Assembly: GCF_029167645.1 (NCBI RefSeq)
Contig: NZ_CP119147.1
Location: 6,776,501 to 6,840,500 of the forward strand
Length of the DNA stretch: 64,000 bases
Direction of reading: 5' to 3'
Source: Streptomyces sp. AM 2-1-1
Lineage (GTDB): Bacteria > Actinomycetota > Actinomycetes > Streptomycetales > Streptomycetaceae
Part shown: positions 1 through 7,845 of the stretch, piece after piece
How positions within the stretch are numbered: the stretch's first letter is position 1
How the letters are laid out: each line of letters opens with the position of its first letter
Notes under the pieces: generated by a model
The model's database searches: none
Told to the model about the DNA's origin: nothing
Seen by the model: only the letters and a program-made list of their open reading frames with translations
Program-made: the position numbers and the translations under genes

Positions 1-144
1 GCGCACCGGGGCGTCCAGCTCGCGCAGGAGCGCGAACGCCCGCAGCCGCTCGGTGCGCGGCAGGCGCCAGAACGCGGGGTCCGCCAGATCGACGTCCCTG
101 GGACGCGTCGTACGCATACCGGGGGCCTGTCCCGGAACGCTCAT
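1..144 (-). CDS. Cytochrome P450, N-terminal fragment (runs off the left edge)
   Basis: Only the first 48 residues are inside the window; the gene is read leftwards from an ATG at 144. The stretch LADPAFWRLPRTERLRAF followed by LLRELDAPVR is the kind of text seen at the start of actinobacterial class I P450s, just before helix A. The haem-binding cysteine region is outside the window, so function and substrate cannot be read. It is divergent from melC1, with about 300 bp between them. A second ATG lies nine codons downstream and could be the true start. The family call rests on pattern recognition of a short segment. Confidence 0.6.
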   Translation of the reverse strand, partial: MSVPGQAPGMRTTRPRDVDLADPAFWRLPRTERLRAFALLRELDAPVR

Positions 145-353
145 GGGCACCACCTTCGGCAATCGGGCCTCCCATGCTGGCGCCCCCCTGCACAGCCGGG
201 GCCCGACGTGGCCGCGAACCGTTCCGATTTCCCACGGTTGAGCGATTGGCCCCCGGCACGGCGAGCCGCTCCGCGCGAGAGAGCCGCGCACACCGTCTGA
301 TGGGCGGCGAAAGAAGCCGCGCCGACAAGCGCATGGACCGATGAGCACATCAG

Positions 354-433
354 TACGACGGAACGCCAGCACGACGGAACGCCCGTACGACGGCTCGTCG
401 GTATGACGATCGGCCGGTACGACACGAGAGAGG
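354..433. repeat. Five tandem copies of a 16-bp unit upstream of melC1
   Basis: Five consecutive 16-mers start at 354, 370, 386, 402 and 418. Each begins with (T/C)A(C/T)GAC. The first two, TACGACGGAACGCCAG and CACGACGGAACGCCCG, match at 14 of 16 positions, and later copies are more degenerate. The array ends 9 bp before the melC1 ATG, so it lies in the leader or promoter. The last copy, ending GAGAGAGG, supplies the likely ribosome binding site. The rest of the 145-442 interval shows nothing else I can name. Confidence 0.7.
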
Positions 434-442
434 TGGGCGCAC

Positions 443-940
443 ATGGGTTCGAGAACGCAGGTCGAAGGCGCGGGAGGTGAGGGGCGCGCCGCCACCCGCC
501 GGGGCGTGCTGCGCGCCCTGTTCACGGTGGGCGCTGTCGCCGGTACCGGCGCCGCCTGGGGGCCGATCGTCGCGCCGGACCGGGACGCCGCGGCGCCCGC
601 TGCGGCGCCGCGGCCCGGGGAGATCACCGAGACGTACCGGGGGAGGAGGATCCGGGTGCTCGCGGCGGCCGCCGCACCGGCCGCCGCCGGGCCGGGAATC
701 CGGAGGGCGAGCGCCGCGTCCCACCCCGGGGTCAGCATCGACGGCGTGCCCCTGCACCTCATGCCACGGGCCGACGGGAGCTACCTCAGCGTGGTCACCC
801 ACTACGAGTCGCACCCCACCCCCCTCGCGGCCGCGCGCGCCGCGGTCGACGTCCTGGGCGCCGCCGGGCTGTCCGCCGCGCCCCACAGCATCTCTACCGA
901 AGGACAGGTGGAAGGTGTACAGCCGAAAGAACCAGCGTGA
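443..940 (+). CDS. melC1: Tyrosinase copper chaperone MelC1
   Basis: MelC1 delivers copper to apo-tyrosinase MelC2 and helps carry it out of the cell, since MelC2 has no export signal. The 165-residue product starts with a Tat-type signal ([18 protein letters not shown], about residues 16-33) followed by a low-complexity Ala/Pro linker. The family core is clear near residues 98-145: [19 protein letters not shown], then [20 protein letters not shown]. The histidines in this core are candidate copper ligands. The protein is longer than the best-known MelC1 proteins because of the Ala-rich linker. Its stop lies 26 nt inside melC2, so the two are translationally coupled. Confidence 0.93.
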   Translation: MGSRTQVEGAGGEGRAATRRGVLRALFTVGAVAGTGAAWGPIVAPDRDAAAPAAAPRPGEITETYRGRRIRVLAAAAAPAAAGPGIRRASAASHPGVSIDGVPLHLMPRADGSYLSVVTHYESHPTPLAAARAAVDVLGAAGLSAAPHSISTEGQVEGVQPKEPA

Positions 941-1775
941 TCTCACCCGGACGGAACGGAAGAGGTTCGTCGACGCCGTGCTGACGCTCAAGCGCTCGGG
1001 GCGGTACGACGACTTCGTGGCGACGCACCGCGAGTTCTACGTCACCGACGGGGAGGACCGTCCCCGGGCGGCGCACATGACCCCGTCGTTCTTCCCCTGG
1101 CACCGCCAGTACCTGCTGGAGTTCGAGGGGGCCCTGCGCGCGATCGACCCCGCGGTCTCCGTGCCGTACTGGGACTGGACCCGCGACCGCTCGCCGCAGG
1201 GTCCCCCGTGGACGCCGGACTTCCTCGGCGGCAACGGGCGGGAGAGCGACCGGCAGGTCGTGACGGGCCCCTTCGCCTACCAGGAGGGAAACTGGCACCT
1301 CGGCAACGGTGTGACCGACCGGCCCTACCTCACCCGCGACTTCGGGAGGCCCGCCGATCCGGTGGCGCTGCCCACGGCGAAGGACGTGCGGGCGGCCCTG
1401 AGCGATCCGCTGTACGACGCCGAGCCGTGGAACAGCCTCAGCAGGACCGGCTTCCGCAACCGGGTGGAGGGGTGGAGCATCCGGGGAGTGCGGGCGATCG
1501 GCAACCACAACCAGGTGCACCGCTGGGTCGGCGGCGCGATGGCGGGGGCGGGATCTCCCGAGGACCCCGTCTTCTGGCTGCACCACGCGTTCCTCGACCG
1601 GCTCTGGGACCGCTGGCAGAAGGCGCACCCGGGATCCGGCTACCTGCCCGCCCGGGAGCTCGCGGACGACGATCCGCAGCGCGGCCGGGTCTTCGCCCGT
1701 AACGCCCCGCTGCCGCCCTGGGACGTGGCGCCGTCCCGGCTCCTCGACCACAGCCGCACCTACCGCTACGCCTGA
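915..1775 (+). CDS. melC2: Tyrosinase MelC2
   Basis: Type-3 dicopper monophenol oxidase that converts tyrosine to dopaquinone and so makes melanin outside the cell. The GTG at 915 was chosen because it reproduces the family N-terminus ([18 protein letters not shown]) and has GGTGGAAG upstream. With it, the CuA histidines fall at 38, 54 and 63 and the CuB histidines at 198, 202 and 224 ([12 protein letters not shown] and [12 protein letters not shown]). All six ligands are present. Length is 286 aa, slightly over the usual ~273, mostly through an insertion between CuA and CuB. The gene overlaps melC1 and depends on it for copper and secretion. Confidence 0.95.
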   Translation: MYSRKNQRDLTRTERKRFVDAVLTLKRSGRYDDFVATHREFYVTDGEDRPRAAHMTPSFFPWHRQYLLEFEGALRAIDPAVSVPYWDWTRDRSPQGPPWTPDFLGGNGRESDRQVVTGPFAYQEGNWHLGNGVTDRPYLTRDFGRPADPVALPTAKDVRAALSDPLYDAEPWNSLSRTGFRNRVEGWSIRGVRAIGNHNQVHRWVGGAMAGAGSPEDPVFWLHHAFLDRLWDRWQKAHPGSGYLPARELADDDPQRGRVFARNAPLPPWDVAPSRLLDHSRTYRYA

Positions 1776-1788
1776 TCCCGCCGGACGC

Positions 1789-1840
1789 CACGGCGGCCGG
1801 TCTCCCCTCCGGGGATGAGGAGGGGAGACCGGCCGCCGTG
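1789..1840. terminator. Perfect 22-bp hairpin between melC2 and the chaplin gene
   Basis: Arms 1789-1810 and 1819-1840 are exact reverse complements, with an 8-nt loop GGGGATGA. The hairpin starts 13 nt after the melC2 stop and ends 12 nt before the stop of the convergent chaplin gene, so it can end transcripts from both sides. There is no U tract, as is common for Streptomyces terminators. Confidence 0.85.
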
Positions 1841-1852
1841 TGCGTGGTCGGA

Positions 1853-2137
1853 TCAGTGACCGTAGGCGTCCTCGTGGTGCAGCGGCTGCGGCTGGGCCGA
1901 ACCGTTGACGCAGGTGTTGCCGAACGCCGGGTTCAGCAGACCCACGACGTTGATCGTGTTGCCGCAGACGTTGACCGGGACGTGCACGGGCACCTGGATG
2001 ATGTTGCCCGAGATGACACCGGGAGAGCCCGCGGCGACGGCACCGGCACCGGCGTCGGCCGAGGCGAGTCCGGCGCCACCGGCGATGAGGGCACCGGTTC
2101 CCGCCAGGACAGCGGCGACCTTCGTGATACGCGACAT
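1853..2137 (-). CDS. Short chaplin (hydrophobic cell-surface amyloid)
   Basis: Chaplins are secreted, assemble into amyloid on aerial hyphae and spores, and lower water surface tension. The 94-aa product has a Sec signal (about residues 1-28, ending ASA-DA) and one chaplin domain: SPGVISGNIIQVPVHVPVNV, then CGNTINVVGLLNPAFGNTC. It carries the two conserved cysteines (58 and 76), so it belongs to the disulphide-forming short chaplins (ChpF/G/H-like), not the cysteine-free ChpE type. The ATG at 2137 follows CTAGGAG. Unusually, 18 residues (VNGSAQPQPLHHEDAYGH) follow the second cysteine, where ChpH-type chaplins stop almost at once. Confidence 0.93.
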   Translation of the reverse strand: MSRITKVAAVLAGTGALIAGGAGLASADAGAGAVAAGSPGVISGNIIQVPVHVPVNVCGNTINVVGLLNPAFGNTCVNGSAQPQPLHHEDAYGH

Positions 2138-2270
2138 CAAGAACTCCTAGGGACGAACGTGTTGTTGGGGAACTGCGGAACCCTGCGGCCCCGCACGGAG
2201 TGACAACGCGGGGATCGCCGGGCGGTAACGGATCATCGCCGAACTCGTGGGTACGGCTCCGTCGGATGGC

Positions 2271-3458
2271 TCAGCGACCGGCCCCCGTCAGGTGCGGCGC
2301 GCCGCTCGGCGAGCCGACCCGCCCCGGCAGCGCGGTGATCCGCTCGTGCCACTCCCGCGCCGCCGGGAAGCGGGCCTTCACCGTCGCGGCCGCCCGGTTC
2401 CTGGCGGCCACCTGCGACGTACGCAGCCGCAGCAGCGGCTCGAGCGCCGACCGGGCCATCAGCAGCCGCTGGTTGACCACCTGGACCGGCTGCCAGTAGC
2501 TCTTGTACTGCTCCGCGCCGCGCAGCAGGCTGAGAACGCTGCGGCCGTCGGCGGCCGCCTGCCGCGACACCTCGCGCAGCAGCAGCGTGGCCACGTCCAC
2601 CTTCCGCTCGCGCAGCCGCGGATGGGCGCCGTACAGGTAGCAGCCGGTCAGCGGTCCGGCGTGCAGCGACAGGTTCGCCGCCAGCACCTCCCCGTCCAAC
2701 AGGAACTCCGTCAGCGTCGCCCCGCCGTCGCGGACCATCCGCCCGGCCGCGTGCGCCAGGTGCGCCGCGAACCGGGGGCGCAGGTGCTCGGGGTTGACCC
2801 CCCGCCCGCTCCACTGCAACGCGTGCAGCCGCAGCAGGTCGCCCACGGTCCCCGGCACCCGGTCGGCCGGGACCTCGCGGCACACCACGCCCAGCGCCTC
2901 GACCTTCCGGAGCTTGGCCCGCACCCGCTGGGCGCGAGAGCCCGACATCTCCTGGGCCAGCGTGGCGAGCGGTGCGGCCGGCAGCTCCATGCAGGTGGAA
3001 TCGGTGAGCCGGGCACGGGGTCCCGACCAGCCGGAGAACAGCCGCTGCGCCACGGCGTCGGGGCGTACCTCGCGCAGGTCGATCACGCTGGAGCGGGCGG
3101 CCCGGTGGAGCCCGTGCGCCAGGGCGCCGACCACCGCCACCGTCTCCGCCCCGTCGGCGAGGACGTCGAAGAAGTCCGAGATCGCCCCGCCCATCGGCAT
3201 CAGCAGCGGCATCGGACGGTGGGCGAGCAGCAGCGGAGCCGCACCGACCAGCCGCCCGCCGCGCCGTACCAGGACGACCCGGAGATTGCTGTCCTGTCCG
3301 TAGGAGAGCCACCACGAGTGCAGCCAGGCGTGGCTCTGGAAGGGCGTGGCCGAGGGGCAGCGCCGGTGCAGGGCGTCCCACTCGGGGGCGAGGGCGGCGA
3401 ACTCCCGGCCGTCCCGGCAGAGCGTGACGCCGAGGGAGCTCCGCGATGGGAGGGTCAT
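2271..3458 (-). CDS. CelD/FemAB-like GNAT acyltransferase of the exopolysaccharide operon
   Basis: A 395-aa protein of the Acetyltransf_6 (CelD/BcsL, FemAB-related) type. Family marks include the N-terminal PEWDALHRRCPSATPFQSHA followed by WWLSYG, and the C-terminal fold segment LDGEVLAANLSLHAGPLTGC followed by YLYGAHP. Members add acyl or aminoacyl groups to cell-envelope or exopolysaccharide precursors, so here it probably decorates the polymer or its lipid-linked unit. It is the last gene of the operon. Its ATG at 3458 overlaps the stop of the Wzz-like gene (ATGA). There is no signal peptide or membrane segment, so it should act in the cytoplasm. The acyl donor cannot be told from sequence. 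Confidence 0.8.
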   Translation of the reverse strand: MTLPSRSSLGVTLCRDGREFAALAPEWDALHRRCPSATPFQSHAWLHSWWLSYGQDSNLRVVLVRRGGRLVGAAPLLLAHRPMPLLMPMGGAISDFFDVLADGAETVAVVGALAHGLHRAARSSVIDLREVRPDAVAQRLFSGWSGPRARLTDSTCMELPAAPLATLAQEMSGSRAQRVRAKLRKVEALGVVCREVPADRVPGTVGDLLRLHALQWSGRGVNPEHLRPRFAAHLAHAAGRMVRDGGATLTEFLLDGEVLAANLSLHAGPLTGCYLYGAHPRLRERKVDVATLLLREVSRQAAADGRSVLSLLRGAEQYKSYWQPVQVVNQRLLMARSALEPLLRLRTSQVAARNRAAATVKARFPAAREWHERITALPGRVGSPSGAPHLTGAGR

Positions 3459-4135
3459 CGCGCCGGCTCCCGTTCTTGGGGCGCGAGGGCCTCGGCCTCG
3501 TGCGCGGGACCCGGCACCGGGGCCGGCACGAGGTGCACCTCGGGGCGTCGGCGGACGAGCAGCAACAGCCCGCCGACGAGCCCGCCCGCGCTGCCGCCGA
3601 CGGCCGCGGAGAGCGGCACCGAGGGCGACGCCGGTTCGCCGGGCGCGACGGCGTGGGTGAACCGGATCAGCTTCACCCCGGTGTCCTTGGAGACGTGCCC
3701 CCCGCTGACGATGAGGGCCTCGACGACTGCGTCCGCGATCTCGGCGGCCTGCCGGGGCCGGCTCGCCGTACCGGTGACGGCGATCATCGGCGAGTCCGGC
3801 GAGGTCTCCGCGCGGACGTGCCCCCGTAGCTCGCGCAAGGGCTCGCCCGCAGCCCCCTGGGCGTAACCGAGCGTCGCGTCCGAGGTGGCCAGCCGGCCGT
3901 ACGACTGGGCGTACCCCAGCGCCGCCGTCGGGTCGGTGGTCTTCGTGGCCGCGACGGCCATCGCGTACCCGGTGGCCTCGTAGCTCGTCGGTGCGAGCAG
4001 ACCGTAGGAGAGCCCGCACGCGGCGCCCAGCAGCGCGCAGGCGGGGAGCGGCCACCAGAGGGGCGGCCGGAAGGCGGAGCGGAGCTTGCGGGTCCGTCCG
4101 GGCGTGTCCTGCTTCTGGGTGGGGGATTCGGTCAT
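3455..4135 (-). CDS. Wzz-like polysaccharide co-polymerase (chain-length protein)
   Basis: A 226-aa protein with two membrane segments, near residues 28-47 (WWPLPACALLGAACGLSYGL) and about 182-203, and an extracytoplasmic region between them. That is the topology of Wzz/capsular chain-length determinants. The start of the loop, LAPTSYEATGYAMA, matches the post-TM1 text of the family. After the second segment only a short basic, Pro-rich tail follows, with no Walker motifs, so no BY-kinase is fused. It should set polymer length together with the Wzy-like protein of this operon. Start ATG 4135 and the stop of the upstream glycosyltransferase share ATGA. Confidence 0.78.
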   Translation of the reverse strand: MTESPTQKQDTPGRTRKLRSAFRPPLWWPLPACALLGAACGLSYGLLAPTSYEATGYAMAVAATKTTDPTAALGYAQSYGRLATSDATLGYAQGAAGEPLRELRGHVRAETSPDSPMIAVTGTASRPRQAAEIADAVVEALIVSGGHVSKDTGVKLIRFTHAVAPGEPASPSVPLSAAVGGSAGGLVGGLLLLVRRRPEVHLVPAPVPGPAHEAEALAPQEREPAR

Positions 4136-5259
4136 GACTCTGCTCTTTCCAGGGGGCGGGACGTGGCGAGGACGTGGCGGTACACGTCCATGAGGTGATG
4201 GCTGCTGCGCCGGATGTCGTACGCGGCGACAGCGGCGGGCGGGGAGAAGCGCTGGGGGGCGAGATCCGCCAGGGTGCTCAGCGCGGCGGAGAGCGCGACG
4301 GGGTCGCCGGTGATCCGGCGCGCGCCGGGGGCGCTGCCGGCTGGGAGGTCGTCGAGCGCGGGGCAGGCGTCGTGGAGCACGGGCAGCCCGGCGGCCAGCG
4401 CCTCCACGACGGCCAGCCCGAACGACTCCTCGCGGGAGGCGGAGACGAACACGTCCACGGCGGCGAGTACCGCCGGCACGTCGGGGCCGGGACCCGCGCC
4501 GCACGCCCCGAGGAACCGGACGCGGTCCGCCGCACCGAGCCGCCGGGCCAGCTCCCGCAGCGACGTGAGCTCCGGTCCCTCACCGGCCAGCACCAGCCGG
4601 ACACCGGGCAGCGCCGCGACGGCCCGCACGAGAACGTCGAACCGCTTGCCGGGGACCAGTCGCCCCACACCCCCGACGACGAAGGCGTCCGGGGGCAGGC
4701 CGAGGAGGGCGCGGGTGGCCCACCGGGCGTCCGGGTCGAAGCGGAACGCCCGGGCGTCGATGCCGTTGGGCACCACGTGGATGCGTTCGCCGGGGACGCC
4801 CCACCGCCGCAGCCGGCCGGCCACGGTGGGGGAGACGGCGACCGTCGCCGAGCCCAGCCGTTCGGTCCCCAGGTAGAGCGCGCGGGTGCGGGCGGTCAGT
4901 GGCCGGCCCTCGATCTCCGCCTGCCCGAGGGAGTGTTCGGTGGACACACCGGCACGCACCCCGGCCAGTCTCGCGGCGATCCTGCCGTAGACGCATGCGC
5001 GGTAGAGGTGGGTGTGGACGAGGTCGTACTTCCCGCCGCGCACCAGGCGGGTGAGCCGGCCCACGGCCCGCAGATCGCGGTTGCCCGCCATGCCGAGGTG
5101 GGTGACGCGCACCCCGTCGCCGCGCAGCCCTTCGGCCACCGGCCCCGGGTTGGTCAGCGTCACCACGTCGCAGTGCACGGGCAGGTGACGGAGCATCAGG
5201 CGCAACTGCTGCTCGGCGCCGCCGATTCCGAGGCCCGTGATGACGTGCAGGACCCTCAC
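4132..5259 (-). CDS. Glycosyltransferase family 4 (exopolysaccharide)
   Basis: A GT-B retaining glycosyltransferase of 375 aa. The N-terminal RVLHVITGLGIGGAEQQLRL is a textbook GT4 start with the nucleotide-sugar loop GGAEQ. The C-terminal half holds VVGGVGRLVPGKRFDVLVRA and the donor-binding E-x7-E motif in SREESFGLAVVEALAAGLPV. The GTG at 5259 is supported by this N-terminus and by a GTGA overlap with the preceding deacetylase gene. It should add one sugar to the lipid-linked repeat unit at the cytoplasmic face. The sugar is not predictable. Confidence 0.88.
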   Translation of the reverse strand: MRVLHVITGLGIGGAEQQLRLMLRHLPVHCDVVTLTNPGPVAEGLRGDGVRVTHLGMAGNRDLRAVGRLTRLVRGGKYDLVHTHLYRACVYGRIAARLAGVRAGVSTEHSLGQAEIEGRPLTARTRALYLGTERLGSATVAVSPTVAGRLRRWGVPGERIHVVPNGIDARAFRFDPDARWATRALLGLPPDAFVVGGVGRLVPGKRFDVLVRAVAALPGVRLVLAGEGPELTSLRELARRLGAADRVRFLGACGAGPGPDVPAVLAAVDVFVSASREESFGLAVVEALAAGLPVLHDACPALDDLPAGSAPGARRITGDPVALSAALSTLADLAPQRFSPPAAVAAYDIRRSSHHLMDVYRHVLATSRPLERAES

Positions 5260-6068
5260 CGTCCGGCCCCCGCGCGCGGACCCGACGGGACCGGGCCGAA
5301 GGGCGTACGGCCCGCCCGGTGGCGCATGTGGTGGCGGAGCTCCTTCGCGCGCAGCCGCAAGCCCTGGTCGGCGTGGCTGACATGGGTGCGCGGAAGGGCG
5401 AACCCGCCCACCAGTGAACCTGGTCGCAGAGCGCATCCGTAGGAGTACCCCGCCTCGCGCACCGAGTCGAGCACCCGCTGGTCGGCGTAGCCGTACGGGT
5501 GGCAGAAGCCCTCCGGAGCGGTACCGGTGAGTTCCCGGATCAGCTCGCGGCTGCGCCGGGTCTCCTCGTGGAGTTCGGCGTCCGGCAGCGCCGTCAGATC
5601 CCGGTGGCGCAGGCCGTGGGAGCCGATCTCCATGCCGCTGCCGGCGAGCCCGGCGATGCCGTCGAGGGTGAGGAGCGGTTTGCGCGGGCCCTTCGGGTCC
5701 CACTCGTTGGTGCCGCCGTCACGGCCGGGCAGCACGAACACGGTGGCGGTGAAGCCGTACCGGCGAAGGAGCGGCAGCGCCTCGTCCACGAAGTCGGCGT
5801 AGCCGTCGTCGAAGGTCAGCCCCACCAGACCGCGCCCGCCCCCGGCGTGCGCGCGCAGCAGGGCCCCCACCCCCACGCCCGTCAGGCGCCGGGCGCGCAG
5901 CCAGGCGAACTGGGCGTCGAGGCGGTCGGGGGAGACGGTGATGCCGTACGGGTCGTCCGACGGATCACCCACCGAGTGGTAGGTCCAGATCCACGGCCGG
6001 GCGACGGCGGCCGGGCGGGAGGGGGCGGAGCGGGGTGCGGCGACTCGCGCCGACGGGTCAGTTGCCAT
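5256..6068 (-). CDS. Polysaccharide deacetylase (NodB/CE4) of the exopolysaccharide operon
   Basis: A 270-aa CE4 fold protein. The motifs are in order: TFDDGY with Asp87 and Asp88, SHGLRH with metal-ligand His151 and His155, and the groove-forming FCHPYGY. Asp88 plus the two histidines form the zinc or cobalt site. No signal peptide or membrane segment is visible, which is unusual for a deacetylase acting on an exported polymer. It may therefore act on the lipid-linked repeat unit in the cytoplasm, or leave by another route. The ATG at 6068 overlaps the end of the MVF flippase gene by 11 nt. Confidence 0.87.
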   Translation of the reverse strand: MATDPSARVAAPRSAPSRPAAVARPWIWTYHSVGDPSDDPYGITVSPDRLDAQFAWLRARRLTGVGVGALLRAHAGGGRGLVGLTFDDGYADFVDEALPLLRRYGFTATVFVLPGRDGGTNEWDPKGPRKPLLTLDGIAGLAGSGMEIGSHGLRHRDLTALPDAELHEETRRSRELIRELTGTAPEGFCHPYGYADQRVLDSVREAGYSYGCALRPGSLVGGFALPRTHVSHADQGLRLRAKELRHHMRHRAGRTPFGPVPSGPRAGAGR

Positions 6069-7845
6069 GGAGGAACCTCTGTCGGGTCAGGGCCAGCAGA
6101 TGGACGACTTCGGGAACCCGGCACACGCGTCCGGTGAGGAGGAAGACGCAGGGGACGAGGACGCAGCCCGCCGTCAGGCCCGGGGCGGGGGCGGTGACGG
6201 CGCCGGCCCAGGCCCAGCCGGCCGCGGCGGCGACGGCGGCCGGCACGGCCAGGCGCAGGAGGGACAGGCTCACGGCACGCACCTCGATGGCGATCACCCG
6301 GGTGCCGAGGCCCTGGAGGAGGAGCGCCGCCGTGACCGTGATGCCCACCGCGTTCGCGGCGGCGATGCCGAGGACGCCGAAGGGAGGGGTCACGGCGACC
6401 CCGGTGCCGGTCGTGACCACCAGCCCGGTCACCATCGCGAAGCCGGGGTACCAGGTGGGCCGCCCGGCCGAGAAGAACGGCCGGCCCAGCGCACCGACGA
6501 GGCAGTGGCCGAGCAGACCGAGCGCGTACACCCGCATCACCCCGGCGGTGGCGCGGGTGTCCTGCGCGTCGAACGCCCCGCGCTGGAAGAGCACCTCGAT
6601 GATCTGCGGGGCGCAGCCGATGACCAGCGCCGTACCGGTCAGGACCACCAGGGCGGCCAGCGCGAGATCGCGTTCGACCCGCAGACGTGCGCTCTCCCGG
6701 TCACCGTCGGCCATCGCCTGCGCGACCACCGGGAAGGTCACCGTGCAGATCATCAGCGACAGCACCATCGGCATCTGCGCGACCTTCTGCGCGTAGTTGA
6801 GGTGCGAGATGGCACCGGCGGGGAGCGTCGAGGCGAGGAACCGCTCGACCAGGACCTGGGCCTGCCGGCTCACCACGAAGAGCAGCACCGGCGCGAGGAC
6901 GGCGGCGCCGGGGAGCCGCGCGGCGCCCTCCGGTTCGCGGAGCGCCGCCTCCGTCCCGCCGCGCGGTTCCTTCGCCCGCCGACCGCGCTCCCGGGCCAGC
7001 ACCCGGGTGCAGAAGGAGGGTGCCTGGACCAGCACCATCAGCACGCTGCCGACCGCCACACCCACCGCGGCGGCCCGCACCCCCCACGCCGCGTGCAGCC
7101 CGAGGGTCGTCACGACGATGCCGGCGTTGTACGCGACGTACACGGCGGCCGGCGGCCCGAAGCTCCCGTGCGCCCGCAGCGCCGCGCTGAAGTAGCCGGT
7201 GATCCCGAAGGTCAGCACCGTGACGGCGGTCAGCCGGGTGCAGTCGACGGCCAGCCGGGGATCGGCCAGCCCGGGCGCCAGCATGCCGACCAGCCAGGGG
7301 GCCCCCGCGAAGAGCAGCGCGGCGCCCCCGGCGAGCAGCGTGAAGAGCCGGGGGAGCGTCGCCGCCACGAACGCGCGGACCGGCTCCGGCGCGGCACCGT
7401 CCGGGCCGGCGGCCCGGCGGGCCAGCACCTGGCTGAACGCGGGCACCAGCAGCAGCGCCATGCCGTCCTCGATGAGCAGCGTCGCCGCCATCTCCGGGAC
7501 GGTCCAGGCGACCAGGAAGGCGTCGCTGTCGCCCCCCGCGCCGAAGTAGTGGGCGACGGTCTGGTCCCGCAGGAGCCCCAGTACGGCGCCCACCAGCGTC
7601 AGCCCCGCAGTCGCGGCGGCCGCGCGGGCCAGGAACCGGCCCAGGACCGGCACCTGCCGGGACGGCGCCCCGCGCACGACGGCATCATCGGCCGGCTCCG
7701 GGGCCGGGAGGGGCGCCCGGCGGGGTACGCCCACCTCGGGCGCCGCCCCGGGCCCTTCCGCCCCGGGCCCCTTCGGGCCGGACCGCGGCTCCCCGGGGGG
7801 CGGCGGCCCGGCGGACGGACCGACCCCGGTCGTGGTGCCGCTCAC
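6058..7845 (-). CDS. MVF/MurJ-family lipid-linked oligosaccharide flippase
   Basis: A 595-aa integral membrane protein of the MOP superfamily. After a cytoplasmic Pro/Gly-rich leader of about 85 residues it reads AAATAGLTLVGAVLGLLRDQ followed by TVAHYFGAGG, the typical MurJ/MviN start, and roughly fourteen hydrophobic segments follow. Later family text includes LNYAQKVAQMPMVLSLMICT and FQRGAFDAQDT. In this operon it most likely flips the undecaprenyl-linked repeat unit, taking the place of Wzx, rather than serving as the essential lipid II flippase. The GTG at 7845 overlaps the stop of the polymerase gene (GTGA). Confidence 0.85.
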   Translation of the reverse strand: MSGTTTGVGPSAGPPPPGEPRSGPKGPGAEGPGAAPEVGVPRRAPLPAPEPADDAVVRGAPSRQVPVLGRFLARAAAATAGLTLVGAVLGLLRDQTVAHYFGAGGDSDAFLVAWTVPEMAATLLIEDGMALLLVPAFSQVLARRAAGPDGAAPEPVRAFVAATLPRLFTLLAGGAALLFAGAPWLVGMLAPGLADPRLAVDCTRLTAVTVLTFGITGYFSAALRAHGSFGPPAAVYVAYNAGIVVTTLGLHAAWGVRAAAVGVAVGSVLMVLVQAPSFCTRVLARERGRRAKEPRGGTEAALREPEGAARLPGAAVLAPVLLFVVSRQAQVLVERFLASTLPAGAISHLNYAQKVAQMPMVLSLMICTVTFPVVAQAMADGDRESARLRVERDLALAALVVLTGTALVIGCAPQIIEVLFQRGAFDAQDTRATAGVMRVYALGLLGHCLVGALGRPFFSAGRPTWYPGFAMVTGLVVTTGTGVAVTPPFGVLGIAAANAVGITVTAALLLQGLGTRVIAIEVRAVSLSLLRLAVPAAVAAAAGWAWAGAVTAPAPGLTAGCVLVPCVFLLTGRVCRVPEVVHLLALTRQRFLHGN

